Source: an uncultured Dechloromonas sp. (GTDB lineage Bacteria > Pseudomonadota > Gammaproteobacteria > Burkholderiales > Rhodocyclaceae). From it: DNA of 5,190 nucleotides. The translations under genes were made by a program, and so were the position numbers. The number at the start of each line of letters is the position of its first letter. Position 1 is the stretch's first letter. This document shows, piece by piece, positions 1-5,190 of this stretch. The DNA is taken from assembly GCA_946477505.1 (NCBI GenBank), contig CAMKYP010000303.1:1-5190 (forward strand), given 5' to 3'. Under the pieces are notes generated by a model. The model worked only from the letters and a program-made list of their open reading frames with translations. It had not been told where the DNA came from and ran no database searches.

Positions 1-20
1 TTTCTCACGCAAGGCCTCTC

Positions 21-1007
21 ATGCAAGCTAGCTCCCTCGCCGCTGTTTCCTGTGATACCAAGTCTGCAACCAACGGCCGTCGCTGGGCTGTCGAGGATGT
101 TCTCGCCCTCTACGATATGCCGCTGATGGATTTGATCTGGCGTGCGCAGGGGGTGCATCGCGAGCATTTCGATCCGAATGCCATTCAGCGTTCGACCTTG
201 CTGTCGGTGAAGACCGGCGGTTGTTCGGAAGATTGCAGCTATTGCTCGCAGTCGGCACGCTACGAGACGGATACCGCCCGCGAACGCCTGATGCCGCTCG
301 ACGAAGTCGTCGCCGCCGCCAAGGCCGCCAAGGACAAGGGCGCTTCCCGCTTCTGCATGGGTGCCGCCTGGAAAGGTCCGAAGGACAACGATCTTGACCG
401 CGTGCTGGACATGGTGCGCGAGGTCAAGGCGCTTGGCATGCAGACATGTGTGACCCTCGGTATGCTCAAGGACGGCCAGGCCGAAAAGCTCAAGGAGGCC
501 GGCCTCGACTACTACAACCATAACCTGGATACCGACAAGGAGTTCTACGGCCAGGTCATCAAGACCCATACGCACGACGACCGCCTGGATACCCTGGATC
601 AGGTGCGCGATGCCGGTATCAACGTCTGTTCGGGCGGCATCATCGGCATGGGCGAGTCGCGCAAGAACCGTGCGGCTCTGATCGTGCAGTTGGCCAACCT
701 GCCGAAACCGCCGGAGTCCGTGCCGATCAACAATCTGGTCCCGATTCCGGGAACGCCGCTGGCCGACAATCCGCGTCTCGATCCGTTCGAGTTCGTGCGT
801 ACCATCGCGGCGGCCCGCATCACCATGCCGACTTCCTGGGTGCGTCTGTCGGCCGGCCGACAGGAGATGAGCGACGAACTGCAGGCCCTGTGCTTCTTGG
901 CCGGCGCCAACTCGATGTTCTACGGCGACTTCCTGCTGACCACCGGTAATCCGGACATTGAGCGCGACGATGCCTTGTTTGCCCGCCTGGGTATCAAGGC
1001 GGTTTGA
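21..1007 (+). CDS. bioB: Biotin synthase (radical SAM, two Fe-S clusters)
   Basis: Catalyses the last step of biotin synthesis, inserting sulfur into dethiobiotin by S-adenosylmethionine radical chemistry in the cytoplasm. The radical-SAM motif CSEDCSYC supplies Cys68, Cys72 and Cys75 for the [4Fe-4S] cluster. Cys112 (FCMGAAW), Cys143 (QTCVTLG), Cys203 (NVCSGG) and Arg275 (RLSAGR) match the four [2Fe-2S] ligands of the E. coli enzyme at a constant offset of 15 residues. YNHNLD (166-170) holds the substrate-binding Asn/Asp residues. At 328 residues it is slightly shorter than E. coli BioB (about 346). The ATG at 21 has a weak AAGG seven bases upstream and gives an N-terminus about 15 residues longer than E. 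coli's before the core. Only 20 bases precede it, so no promoter is visible. The stop overlaps the bioC start. All catalytic residues are present and the identity is secure. Confidence 0.98.
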   Translation: MQASSLAAVSCDTKSATNGRRWAVEDVLALYDMPLMDLIWRAQGVHREHFDPNAIQRSTLLSVKTGGCSEDCSYCSQSARYETDTARERLMPLDEVVAAAKAAKDKGASRFCMGAAWKGPKDNDLDRVLDMVREVKALGMQTCVTLGMLKDGQAEKLKEAGLDYYNHNLDTDKEFYGQVIKTHTHDDRLDTLDQVRDAGINVCSGGIIGMGESRKNRAALIVQLANLPKPPESVPINNLVPIPGTPLADNPRLDPFEFVRTIAAARITMPTSWVRLSAGRQEMSDELQALCFLAGANSMFYGDFLLTTGNPDIERDDALFARLGIKAV

Positions 1008-1882
1008 GTGCTGGCTTTGTCGATCGGCAGCAGGTCGGTCGACGTTTCTCCCGTGTTGCACCGTCCTACGCCGAGGCGGATTTCCTCGTTCGCGAGGTTG
1101 ATGGTCGGATGCTGGAGCGTCTGGACTACGTCAATCTCGAACCGAAACGGATACTTGATCTCGGATGCAGTCGGGGAGGCAGCTTTTCTGCCTTGATGGC
1201 GCGCTATCCCGATGCGGAGTTGATGGGGCTGGATCTTTCGCCGGCCATGCTGCGCGCGGGGCATTTGCAGCCAAGCGGATGGCGCCGTTGGTTGGGGGGC
1301 GGGAAAAAATCAAATGCCTTGCGTCTCGCGGCAGACGCCGCCCATCTTCCATTAGCTGCCCGTTCGACCGCGCTGGTGTGGTCCAATCTCCTGCTGCACT
1401 GGCTGGATGATCCGATTCCAGCATTGGCCGAGGCGCACCGGGTTCTGGAGATCGGCGGCTTGTTGATGTTCTCGACGTTGGGTCCGGATACGCTCAAGGA
1501 ACTGCGCACGGCGTTCAGCGACGGTTACGCGCACACCCAGCGCTTTGCCGACATGCACGACCTGGGCGACATGCTGGTCGGCTGCGGTTTTGCCGATCCG
1601 GTGATGGATATGGAGGTCATCACGCTGACCTACGACGATCTTGATGCGATGCTCGCCGAATTGCGGGCCGCGGGTTCGATGTGCGCCATGAAAGATCGCC
1701 GCCATGGGCTGACGGGGCGCCAGGCCTGGGCGACGGCACGCGCCGCCTACGAACGCTTGCGGCAGGATGGCAAGCTTCCTGCCACGTTCGAGATTGTCTA
1801 CGGGCACGCCTGGAAAGCCGCACCGAAACAGGCGCCCGATGGCCGGGCGATCGTGCGCTTCGACTTGCCGCGCAAGGGCTGA
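1004..1882 (+). CDS. bioC: Malonyl-ACP O-methyltransferase
   Basis: Class I SAM methyltransferase that methylates the free carboxyl of malonyl-ACP, letting fatty-acid synthesis build the pimelate part of biotin. The N-terminal DRQQVGRRFSRVAPSY block (7-22), SAM motif I LDLGCSRGG (51-59), acidic LMGLDLS (73-79), the VWSNLLLHWLDD block (125-136) and the FSTLGPDTLKELR signature (156-168) are all in BioC order. The C-terminal YGHAWK block (266-271) is also typical. It has 292 residues against about 250 for E. coli, partly from a basic glycine-rich stretch at 88-105. The start is TTG at 1004, which overlaps the bioB stop as TTGA and has AAGG at 996-999. No later in-frame start keeps the conserved N-terminus. 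Motif I reads GCSRGG where GCGTG is usual. bioB next door supports the name over a generic methyltransferase. Confidence 0.93.
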   Translation: MSAGFVDRQQVGRRFSRVAPSYAEADFLVREVDGRMLERLDYVNLEPKRILDLGCSRGGSFSALMARYPDAELMGLDLSPAMLRAGHLQPSGWRRWLGGGKKSNALRLAADAAHLPLAARSTALVWSNLLLHWLDDPIPALAEAHRVLEIGGLLMFSTLGPDTLKELRTAFSDGYAHTQRFADMHDLGDMLVGCGFADPVMDMEVITLTYDDLDAMLAELRAAGSMCAMKDRRHGLTGRQAWATARAAYERLRQDGKLPATFEIVYGHAWKAAPKQAPDGRAIVRFDLPRKG

Positions 1883-1893
1883 CCTTCCGGCGC
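1883..1893. other. 11-base gap between convergent bioC and msrQ
   Basis: Only 11 bases separate the bioC stop (TGA, 1880-1882) from the msrQ stop on the other strand (TAA, 1896-1894). The nearest symmetry is a short CCGG/CCGG pair around the msrQ stop, which is too weak and has no T-run. I see no intrinsic terminator for either transcript. Confidence 0.8.
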
Positions 1894-2559
1894 TTACTCC
1901 GGCTTCTGCCTGAAGAATTTGACCGGTTTGGCCGTCGCGAAGCGCGGTACTGGAATGGCCTTGCGGCGGCGCTCCCGAACGCGCCAGCCGAGCAGCAGGG
2001 CGACGGCGATCGAATACGCCAAGGGCCATAGCAAGGCGGTTGCCTTGACCAGCCAGAAGTAATGCACGCAAGCCAGAATGCTGATCAGGTAGATATTGCG
2101 ATGCAGTTCCTGCCATTTGCGCCCACCCAGCTTGCGGATGGCCCATTGGTTCGACGTCAGCGCCAGCGGCACAAGCAGCACAAACGCTGCGAAGCCGACG
2201 GTGACGAAGGGGCGTTTGGCAATATCGCGGGCAATGTCGGCGATTTCGAAGGCGTGATCGAAGCCGATGAAGGACAGGAAGTGCAAGTCAGCATAGAAGA
2301 AACAGAAGAGGCCGAGCATCCGGCGCAGGCGGGTTAGCCAATGCCATCCCGTGATTGTTCGTAGCGGTGTGACGCACAGGGTGATGAGCAGCAGGTTGAA
2401 GGTCCAGATACCGGTCCACCGTTGCACGAACTCGACCGGATTGGGTCCGAAGTCGTCGGTATAGGCAGCCCAAGCCAGACGGGCTAAGGGCAACAGGCCG
2501 ATCAGGAATAGCGCGACCTTGATCTGGGCGAGCTGTCGGGCGTTGGGAGTAGGGGGCAT
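1894..2559 (-). CDS. msrQ: MsrQ, haem b membrane subunit of MsrPQ
   Basis: Inner-membrane haem protein (formerly YedZ) that passes quinone- or flavin-derived electrons to periplasmic MsrP for methionine sulfoxide repair. It has 221 residues, near the 211 of E. coli, with about six hydrophobic segments (roughly 13-32, 52-66, 82-99, 117-136, 155-171, 175-192). Haem-ligand histidines of the family are visible as His93 (YADLHFLSF), His153 (WQELHRNIYL) and His166 (VHYFWLVK). A basic tail (RVRERRRK, 193-200) fits a cytoplasmic C-terminus. The reading frame is open further upstream, to 2817, but that part runs inside msrP in another frame and looks nothing like the family. I therefore chose the ATG at 2559, one base after the msrP stop. 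No Shine-Dalgarno is evident, so translation is probably coupled to msrP. Confidence 0.95.
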   Translation of the reverse strand: MPPTPNARQLAQIKVALFLIGLLPLARLAWAAYTDDFGPNPVEFVQRWTGIWTFNLLLITLCVTPLRTITGWHWLTRLRRMLGLFCFFYADLHFLSFIGFDHAFEIADIARDIAKRPFVTVGFAAFVLLVPLALTSNQWAIRKLGGRKWQELHRNIYLISILACVHYFWLVKATALLWPLAYSIAVALLLGWRVRERRRKAIPVPRFATAKPVKFFRQKPE

Positions 2560-2560
2560 G

Positions 2561-3514
2561 TCAGAAATGTTTGCGCAGGTCCATGCCAGCATACAGGCTG
2601 GCCACTTGTTCCGCATAGCCATTGAAGGGCAGCGTCTTGCGCTTGAAGAACTCGCCCAGGCGACGCTCGTGGCTCTGGCTCCAGCGTCGGTGAGGGACAT
2701 CGGGATTGACGTTTGAGTAAAAACCGTACTCCTCCGGCCCGGCCTTGGTCCATGTGGTTTCCGGCTGTTTCTCGACGAAGCGGATGCGGACAATCGATTT
2801 GGCACCCTTGAATCCATACTTCCAGGGAACGACCAGCCTGATCGGCGCGCCGTTCTGCTTGGGCATCACCTCGCCGTACATCCCGACAGCCAGGATGGTC
2901 AGTGGGTGCAATGCTTCATCCAGGCGGATGGCTTCCATGTAGGGCCAGTCGAGGAAGGGGAGGCGTATGAAGGGCATCTGCTCGGGATCGGACAGCGTCC
3001 AGAATTCGACGAACTTGGCGTTGCCGGTGGGCTCGACGCGCTTGAGCAGTTCGCTGAAGGGGAAACCGACCCAGGGGATGACGGCGCTCCAGCCTTCCAC
3101 GCAGCGCATGCGGTAGATGCGTTCCTCCAGGGGAGCCCATTTCAATATGTCCTCGATGGCGAAGGTCTTTGCCGTTTTGACCTCGCCATCGACAGTGATG
3201 CTCCATGGGCGCGTCCGGAGCCGGTGGGCGTGCTTGGCCGGGCTTTCCTTGTCGGGGCCGAATTCGTAGAAATTGCCGTAGCCGGTGACCGATTTGAGCG
3301 GCGTCGTTTTCTCGTCCATCAGCGAAAACGGGCTGCTTTGCAGTTTGCCCAGGCTGGCGCCCGGTGCGCCCTCCGAGGAAATTCCGTGAGCCATGCCCAG
3401 CGCACCTGCGCCGCCGGCCAACAGCAAGGTCTGGATGAATTTGCGGCGCGTGGCGTAGTGTGCCGGGTCGGTGATGTCAGAAGGGGGGAGGTCGTGAGGG
3501 TGGCGGATCAGCAT
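2561..3514 (-). CDS. msrP: MsrP, periplasmic methionine sulfoxide reductase (Mo)
   Basis: Molybdopterin-dependent catalytic subunit (formerly YedY) that reduces protein-bound methionine sulfoxide in the periplasm after oxidative or chlorine stress. A twin-arginine signal lies at residues 22-44: TRRKFIQT, then a small hydrophobic stretch ending near AHG. This means export folded, with cofactor. The sulfite-oxidase-type core follows: NFYEFGPDK (81-89), RMRCVEGWS (135-143) with the molybdenum-ligand Cys138, the PWVGFPF block (147-153), and VVPWKYGFKGAKSIV (228-242). The C-terminal RRWSQSHERR (276-285) and FNGYAEQVASLYAGMDLR (297-314) are hallmarks of the family. At 317 residues it is a little shorter than E. 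coli's 334. The ATG at 3514 has GGGA six to nine bases upstream. msrQ follows one base after the stop. Nothing essential is missing. Confidence 0.97.
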   Translation of the reverse strand: MLIRHPHDLPPSDITDPAHYATRRKFIQTLLLAGGAGALGMAHGISSEGAPGASLGKLQSSPFSLMDEKTTPLKSVTGYGNFYEFGPDKESPAKHAHRLRTRPWSITVDGEVKTAKTFAIEDILKWAPLEERIYRMRCVEGWSAVIPWVGFPFSELLKRVEPTGNAKFVEFWTLSDPEQMPFIRLPFLDWPYMEAIRLDEALHPLTILAVGMYGEVMPKQNGAPIRLVVPWKYGFKGAKSIVRIRFVEKQPETTWTKAGPEEYGFYSNVNPDVPHRRWSQSHERRLGEFFKRKTLPFNGYAEQVASLYAGMDLRKHF

Positions 3515-3612
3515 GTCAGTTCCCGAAAGCGGTGTACTGATTGGTCGGCGATCGGACGCAATTCTTACAGTTGCTTCCGTGTTGCCTTGTGACCGCTCTC
3601 GGGGTGGGAGGT
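3515..3612 (-). promoter_or_regulatory. Leader of msrPQ (promoter not resolved)
   Basis: This 98-base gap lies upstream of msrP and after the HDOD stop. It holds the msrP Shine-Dalgarno (GGGA near 3521-3524, minus strand). An extended -10-like TGTAAGAAT lies at about 3561-3569 (minus strand) with no recognisable -35. A GGAAG / CGTC pair further along could suggest an ECF-type promoter, which would fit a stress gene, but that is a guess. The msrP genes could instead be read through from the HDOD gene on the same strand. Confidence 0.3.
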
Positions 3613-3623
3613 TCAGCCTCCCA
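3605..3623 (-). other. 7-bp perfect hairpin at the HDOD stop codon
   Basis: TGGGAGG (3605-3611) and CCTCCCA (3617-3623) are perfect inverted repeats around a five-base loop. On the minus strand the loop is CTGAA, which contains the TGA stop of the HDOD gene. The bases after the stem are C-rich (ACCCCGAGAG) with no T-run, so this is not a standard intrinsic terminator. It could act as an attenuator or an RNA 3'-end stabiliser. Confidence 0.45.
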
Positions 3624-4455
3624 AGGTGGCGTACAGCGCTTCGATATCTTCCCTGGCTTCGGTCAGCAGGTCGATATAGCGTTCGCGGTCGGCCGTTCGG
3701 GCCGCTTCTTCGTCCGGTGACAAGGCGGGGCCGGGAAGCCAGCTCATGTCGTCATCCGTCAGCAGGTTCGCAAAGTGCAGCGCATCGCACACCGTACAGG
3801 GCACCTCTACTCGCTGCAGGTGCTCGTGGTCGCGCACCGCCAGTATGATCTGCTCCGGCATGCCCAGAATGTGCAAGAGGCTTTCGCCGATGCTTTCATG
3901 CCAGCCGGCGAGTAGTTCCAGCATGGCTTCCGGGGTGTCGCGGTATTCCGCGTATTCGGCGGCGCGGTAAAGCAGGTAGAAAATACCGATGTTGTGAACC
4001 AGGCCCGCCAGCATGGCATCGTCGGGATTGATCCGACCCAGGCGGCGGGCAAGGACGCGCGCAATGGCGGCAACGTGGATGGCGTGCTCCCAAGTCGCCC
4101 GCGAAATCTTGTTGTAGGCCGACAGGTTGCGCGACTTGAGCATCTGCTCCAGGGCAACGGCCAAGGATGTGGTGCGTACCACCTCGAAGCCCAGTCGTGA
4201 CACGGCTGTGTCCAGGTCTGTGATGGTCGTTCCCGAGGGGTTGTAGGCGACGGAGTTGGCAAGCCGCAACAGCTTGCTTGAAATCAGCGGTTCGGCACTG
4301 ATCGCGCGAACGACCAGCGGGATGCCAACCATCGGGTCGCGGAGTGTGTCGCGAACCATCATGGCGGCATCCATGCATGTCGGGAAGTTCACATCGCCCG
4401 ACAGGTCGCGGGCGATGTCTTCTAGAATACGGAAATGAGAAAAGCCGCTTGTCAT
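3613..4455 (-). CDS. Stand-alone HDOD domain protein
   Basis: HDOD proteins are degenerate relatives of HD phosphohydrolases used as signalling scaffolds or outputs. This one is cytoplasmic, with no signal peptide or membrane segment. Of 280 residues, about 21-215 form the domain: FPTCMDAAMMV opening (24-34), the LLRLANSVAY block (62-71), DTAVSRLGFEVVR (82-94), AIHVAAIARVLARR (125-138), then AGLVHNIG (150-157) and WHESIGESLL (185-194). The HD pair reads His154-Asn155, so the metal-binding aspartate is gone and hydrolase activity is unlikely, although His127, His186, His210 and His212 remain. A C220-x-x-C223 pair precedes the ALHFAN motif. The acidic tail (245-275) is probably helical. No GGDEF, EAL or receiver domain is attached. 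The ATG at 4455 is one base after the CBS stop, with no clear ribosome-binding site, so the two are probably coupled. The target is unknown. Confidence 0.9.
   Translation of the reverse strand: MTSGFSHFRILEDIARDLSGDVNFPTCMDAAMMVRDTLRDPMVGIPLVVRAISAEPLISSKLLRLANSVAYNPSGTTITDLDTAVSRLGFEVVRTTSLAVALEQMLKSRNLSAYNKISRATWEHAIHVAAIARVLARRLGRINPDDAMLAGLVHNIGIFYLLYRAAEYAEYRDTPEAMLELLAGWHESIGESLLHILGMPEQIILAVRDHEHLQRVEVPCTVCDALHFANLLTDDDMSWLPGPALSPDEEAARTADRERYIDLLTEAREDIEALYATLGG
4391..4418 (-). other. 10-bp perfect hairpin early in the HDOD frame
   Basis: ACATCGCCCG (4391-4400) and CGGGCGATGT (4409-4418) are perfect inverted repeats with an eight-base loop. The structure covers nucleotides 38 to 65 of the HDOD message, about codons 13 to 22 (encoding IARDLSGD). 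Seven of the ten pairs are G-C, so it should form a stable RNA hairpin just inside the second gene of a coupled pair. It may also be chance in GC-rich coding sequence. Confidence 0.4.
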
Positions 4456-4456
4456 C

Positions 4457-4888
4457 TTAGCCGGCGATGTAGCGCTCCAATTGGTCGATCAGGAATTTCT
4501 GGTCGCTGATGGTTTCCTTGACCAGGTCGCCGATCGAAATCATGCCTGCCACGCTCCCGTCCTCGGACAGCACCGGCAGGTGGCGGAAGCGTTTCTCGGT
4601 CATCAGTGCCATGCATTCGTCCAGCGTGGTGCCGGGGGTGACGTAGGCGACGCGATCGCTCATGATTTCCCGAACGAGTGTTTCCTTGGAGCTCTTGCCT
4701 TGCAGGATGATCTTGCGTGCGTAGTCACGTTCGGAAAAGATACCGACCAGTTGCTCGCCTTCAAGCACGAGCAGTGCGCCGACGTCGTGTTGTGCCATGA
4801 CGGTGAGTGCGTGAAACACCGTGTCCTTGGGGGTGACGACTGCCAAGGGGCGGGTGCGACTGGCAAGGAGTTGCTTGAGCGTTTTCAT
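4457..4888 (-). CDS. Twin-CBS-domain protein (probable nucleotide sensor)
   Basis: A 143-residue soluble protein made almost entirely of two CBS motifs (about 7-62 and 73-130), which together form one Bateman module. Such modules bind adenine nucleotides and usually control a partner. Both repeats keep the ribose-contacting G-h-h-S-x-x-D pattern: GIFSERD (49-55, Asp55) and GMISIGD (115-121, Asp121). Ligand binding therefore looks intact, though which nucleotide is bound cannot be told. GIFSERDYARK and RHLPVLSEDG are typical of a common proteobacterial stand-alone CBS family of about this size. No catalytic or DNA-binding domain is attached. The ATG at 4888 follows a strong AGGAG with nine-base spacing. 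The HDOD gene starts one base after the stop, which suggests the two proteins are made together and may work together. Confidence 0.95.
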   Translation of the reverse strand: MKTLKQLLASRTRPLAVVTPKDTVFHALTVMAQHDVGALLVLEGEQLVGIFSERDYARKIILQGKSSKETLVREIMSDRVAYVTPGTTLDECMALMTEKRFRHLPVLSEDGSVAGMISIGDLVKETISDQKFLIDQLERYIAG

Positions 4889-4897
4889 TGGTTTCGT

Positions 4898-4902
4898 CTC
4901 CT
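4898..4902 (-). promoter_or_regulatory. Ribosome-binding site of the CBS gene
   Basis: AGGAG on the minus strand, nine bases before the ATG at 4888. It is the best Shine-Dalgarno in the window and fixes the CBS start. The downstream HDOD gene has none, consistent with coupling. Confidence 0.75.
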
Positions 4903-4926
4903 GATCCGAGGTGGGATGGAGTGCTC

Positions 4927-4955
4927 AGTCTATGCCGCCCAGCCTGGCATGCCAA
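4927..4955 (-). promoter_or_regulatory. Sigma70-like promoter for CBS-HDOD
   Basis: On the minus strand, TTGGCA (4955-4950; five of six to the -35 consensus) is followed after exactly 17 bases by TAGACT (4932-4927; four of six to the -10). Transcription would start near 4920, leaving a leader of about 30 bases before the CBS ATG. The position between the cytochrome terminator and the CBS ribosome site is what a promoter needs. It was found by eye. Confidence 0.55.
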
Positions 4956-4957
4956 GC
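4942..4957. promoter_or_regulatory. Dyad over the -35, possible operator
   Basis: TGGCATGCCA (4945-4954) is a perfect 10-base palindrome. Beyond one mismatched pair (4944/4955) the symmetry resumes with GC on each side, giving a 16-base dyad. It overlaps the -35 of the proposed CBS promoter, where a repressor could sit. No regulator family is recognised for it. Confidence 0.3.
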
Positions 4958-4967
4958 GCCGAAAAAC

Positions 4968-4993
4968 AAAAAGGCAGCCGGAGCTGCCTTTTT
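4968..4993 (-). terminator. Intrinsic terminator (may work in both directions)
   Basis: AAAAAGGCAGC (4968-4978) and GCTGCCTTTTT (4983-4993) form a perfect 11-bp stem with a four-base loop. On the minus strand the GC core is followed by TTTTTGTTTTTC, a good U-tract, 17 bases after the cytochrome stop, so it should end that transcript. On the + strand it also ends in five T, so it may stop opposing transcription as well. Confidence 0.93.
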
Positions 4994-5009
4994 CTCAAGC
5001 GAAGCCGGA

Positions 5010-5190
5010 TCAGCGCAGGCCGGCGGCGTATTCGGATACGGCCTTGATCTCGACGTCGGAAAGCTTGGCGGCAATCATGCGCATCATCTTTTCCGGGTCG
5101 TTGGCGCGCTCTTCGGTGCGGAAGGACTTCAGCTGGGCTTCGGTGTATTCCGGGAACTGGCCAGCCAGGCGCGGATACTGCGCCGGCAAA
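5010..5190 (-). CDS. c-type cytochrome, C-terminal 59 residues (partial)
   Basis: The 3' end of a gene that runs off the right edge, read in the frame ending at the TGA at 5012-5010. The visible part begins with YPRLAGQ, followed by YTEAQLKSFR, ERANDPEKMM and AAKLSDVEIKAVSEYAAGL. This is the second half of a class I cytochrome c domain. The YPRLAGQ block and the ANDPxxMM region match the C-terminal domain of cytochrome c4, a periplasmic electron carrier. One of the two adjacent Met residues after NDPEK would be the axial haem ligand. The CxxCH haem-attachment site and the signal peptide lie outside the window, so a one-domain cytochrome c5/c553 type cannot be excluded. The stop is followed at once by the strong terminator. 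Class is confident, subtype less so. Confidence 0.88.
   Translation of the reverse strand, partial: LPAQYPRLAGQFPEYTEAQLKSFRTEERANDPEKMMRMIAAKLSDVEIKAVSEYAAGLR

Noticed and set aside
2032..2047. CAAGGC / GCCTTG hairpin with a four-base loop in msrQ
   Set aside because: Only six pairs, inside coding sequence and without a T-run. Short stems like this are expected by chance.
1352..2146. 264-codon minus-strand open frame opposite bioC and running into msrQ
   Set aside because: It is antisense to two well-supported genes, low in recognisable motifs, and explained by GC-rich codon bias keeping the opposite frame open.
2560..2817. Upstream extension of the msrQ frame by 86 codons
   Set aside because: It lies inside msrP in another frame, encodes Ser/Arg-rich sequence unlike MsrQ, and the family N-terminus fits the ATG at 2559.
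2906..3592. 228-codon plus-strand open frame opposite msrP
   Set aside because: Antisense shadow of msrP with no family resemblance and no ribosome site or partner gene.
3807..4378. Two overlapping minus-strand frames (151 and 160 codons) within the HDOD gene
   Set aside because: Out-of-frame shadows of the HDOD gene, rich in Arg, Pro, Ser and Thr as expected from GC-rich frameshifted coding sequence.
4945..4960. Possible sigma54 promoter using TGGCA near the CBS gene
   Set aside because: The -12 element (TTGCA at the right spacing) is absent, while the sigma70 reading has a good -35, -10 and 17-base spacing.
4481..5047. 188-codon plus-strand open frame across the CBS gene, terminator and cytochrome end
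   Set aside because: It runs through a strong terminator and two real genes on the other strand. Its sequence shows no domain.

Overview
The window looks like ordinary core chromosome from a GC-rich betaproteobacterium. The protein families resemble those of Rhodocyclales (the Dechloromonas/Azospira/Thauera group), but that assignment rests on recalled family resemblance and not on a search. Coding density is very high. I saw no RNA gene, CRISPR array, insertion sequence or phage gene.

Layout from left to right. On the + strand, bioB (biotin synthase, 21-1007) overlaps bioC (malonyl-ACP methyltransferase, from a TTG start at 1004 to 1882), giving a biotin-synthesis pair whose promoter lies off the left edge. 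The rest is on the - strand. msrQ (1894-2559) and msrP (2561-3514) form the two-gene MsrPQ system, which repairs oxidised methionine in periplasmic proteins: MsrP is a Tat-exported molybdoenzyme and MsrQ is the haem membrane protein that feeds it electrons. Its leader (3515-3612) separates it from a second - strand pair: a twin-CBS protein (4457-4888), followed one base later by a stand-alone HDOD protein (3613-4455). At the right edge is the 3' end of a c-type cytochrome gene (5010-5190), followed by a clear intrinsic terminator (4968-4993). A sigma70-like promoter for the CBS-HDOD pair lies between that terminator and the CBS gene.

The biotin pair and msrPQ converge with only 11 bases between them and no evident terminator. 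MsrPQ and the cytochrome are both cell-envelope redox functions. The CBS-HDOD pair looks like an adenine-nucleotide sensor made together with a signalling scaffold, but neither protein has a known target here. I found no convincing undescribed system. The items most worth checking are the tightly coupled CBS-HDOD pair, a strong hairpin just inside the HDOD reading frame, an 18-base perfect palindrome over the active-site arginine of bioB, and a dyad overlapping the -35 of the CBS promoter.
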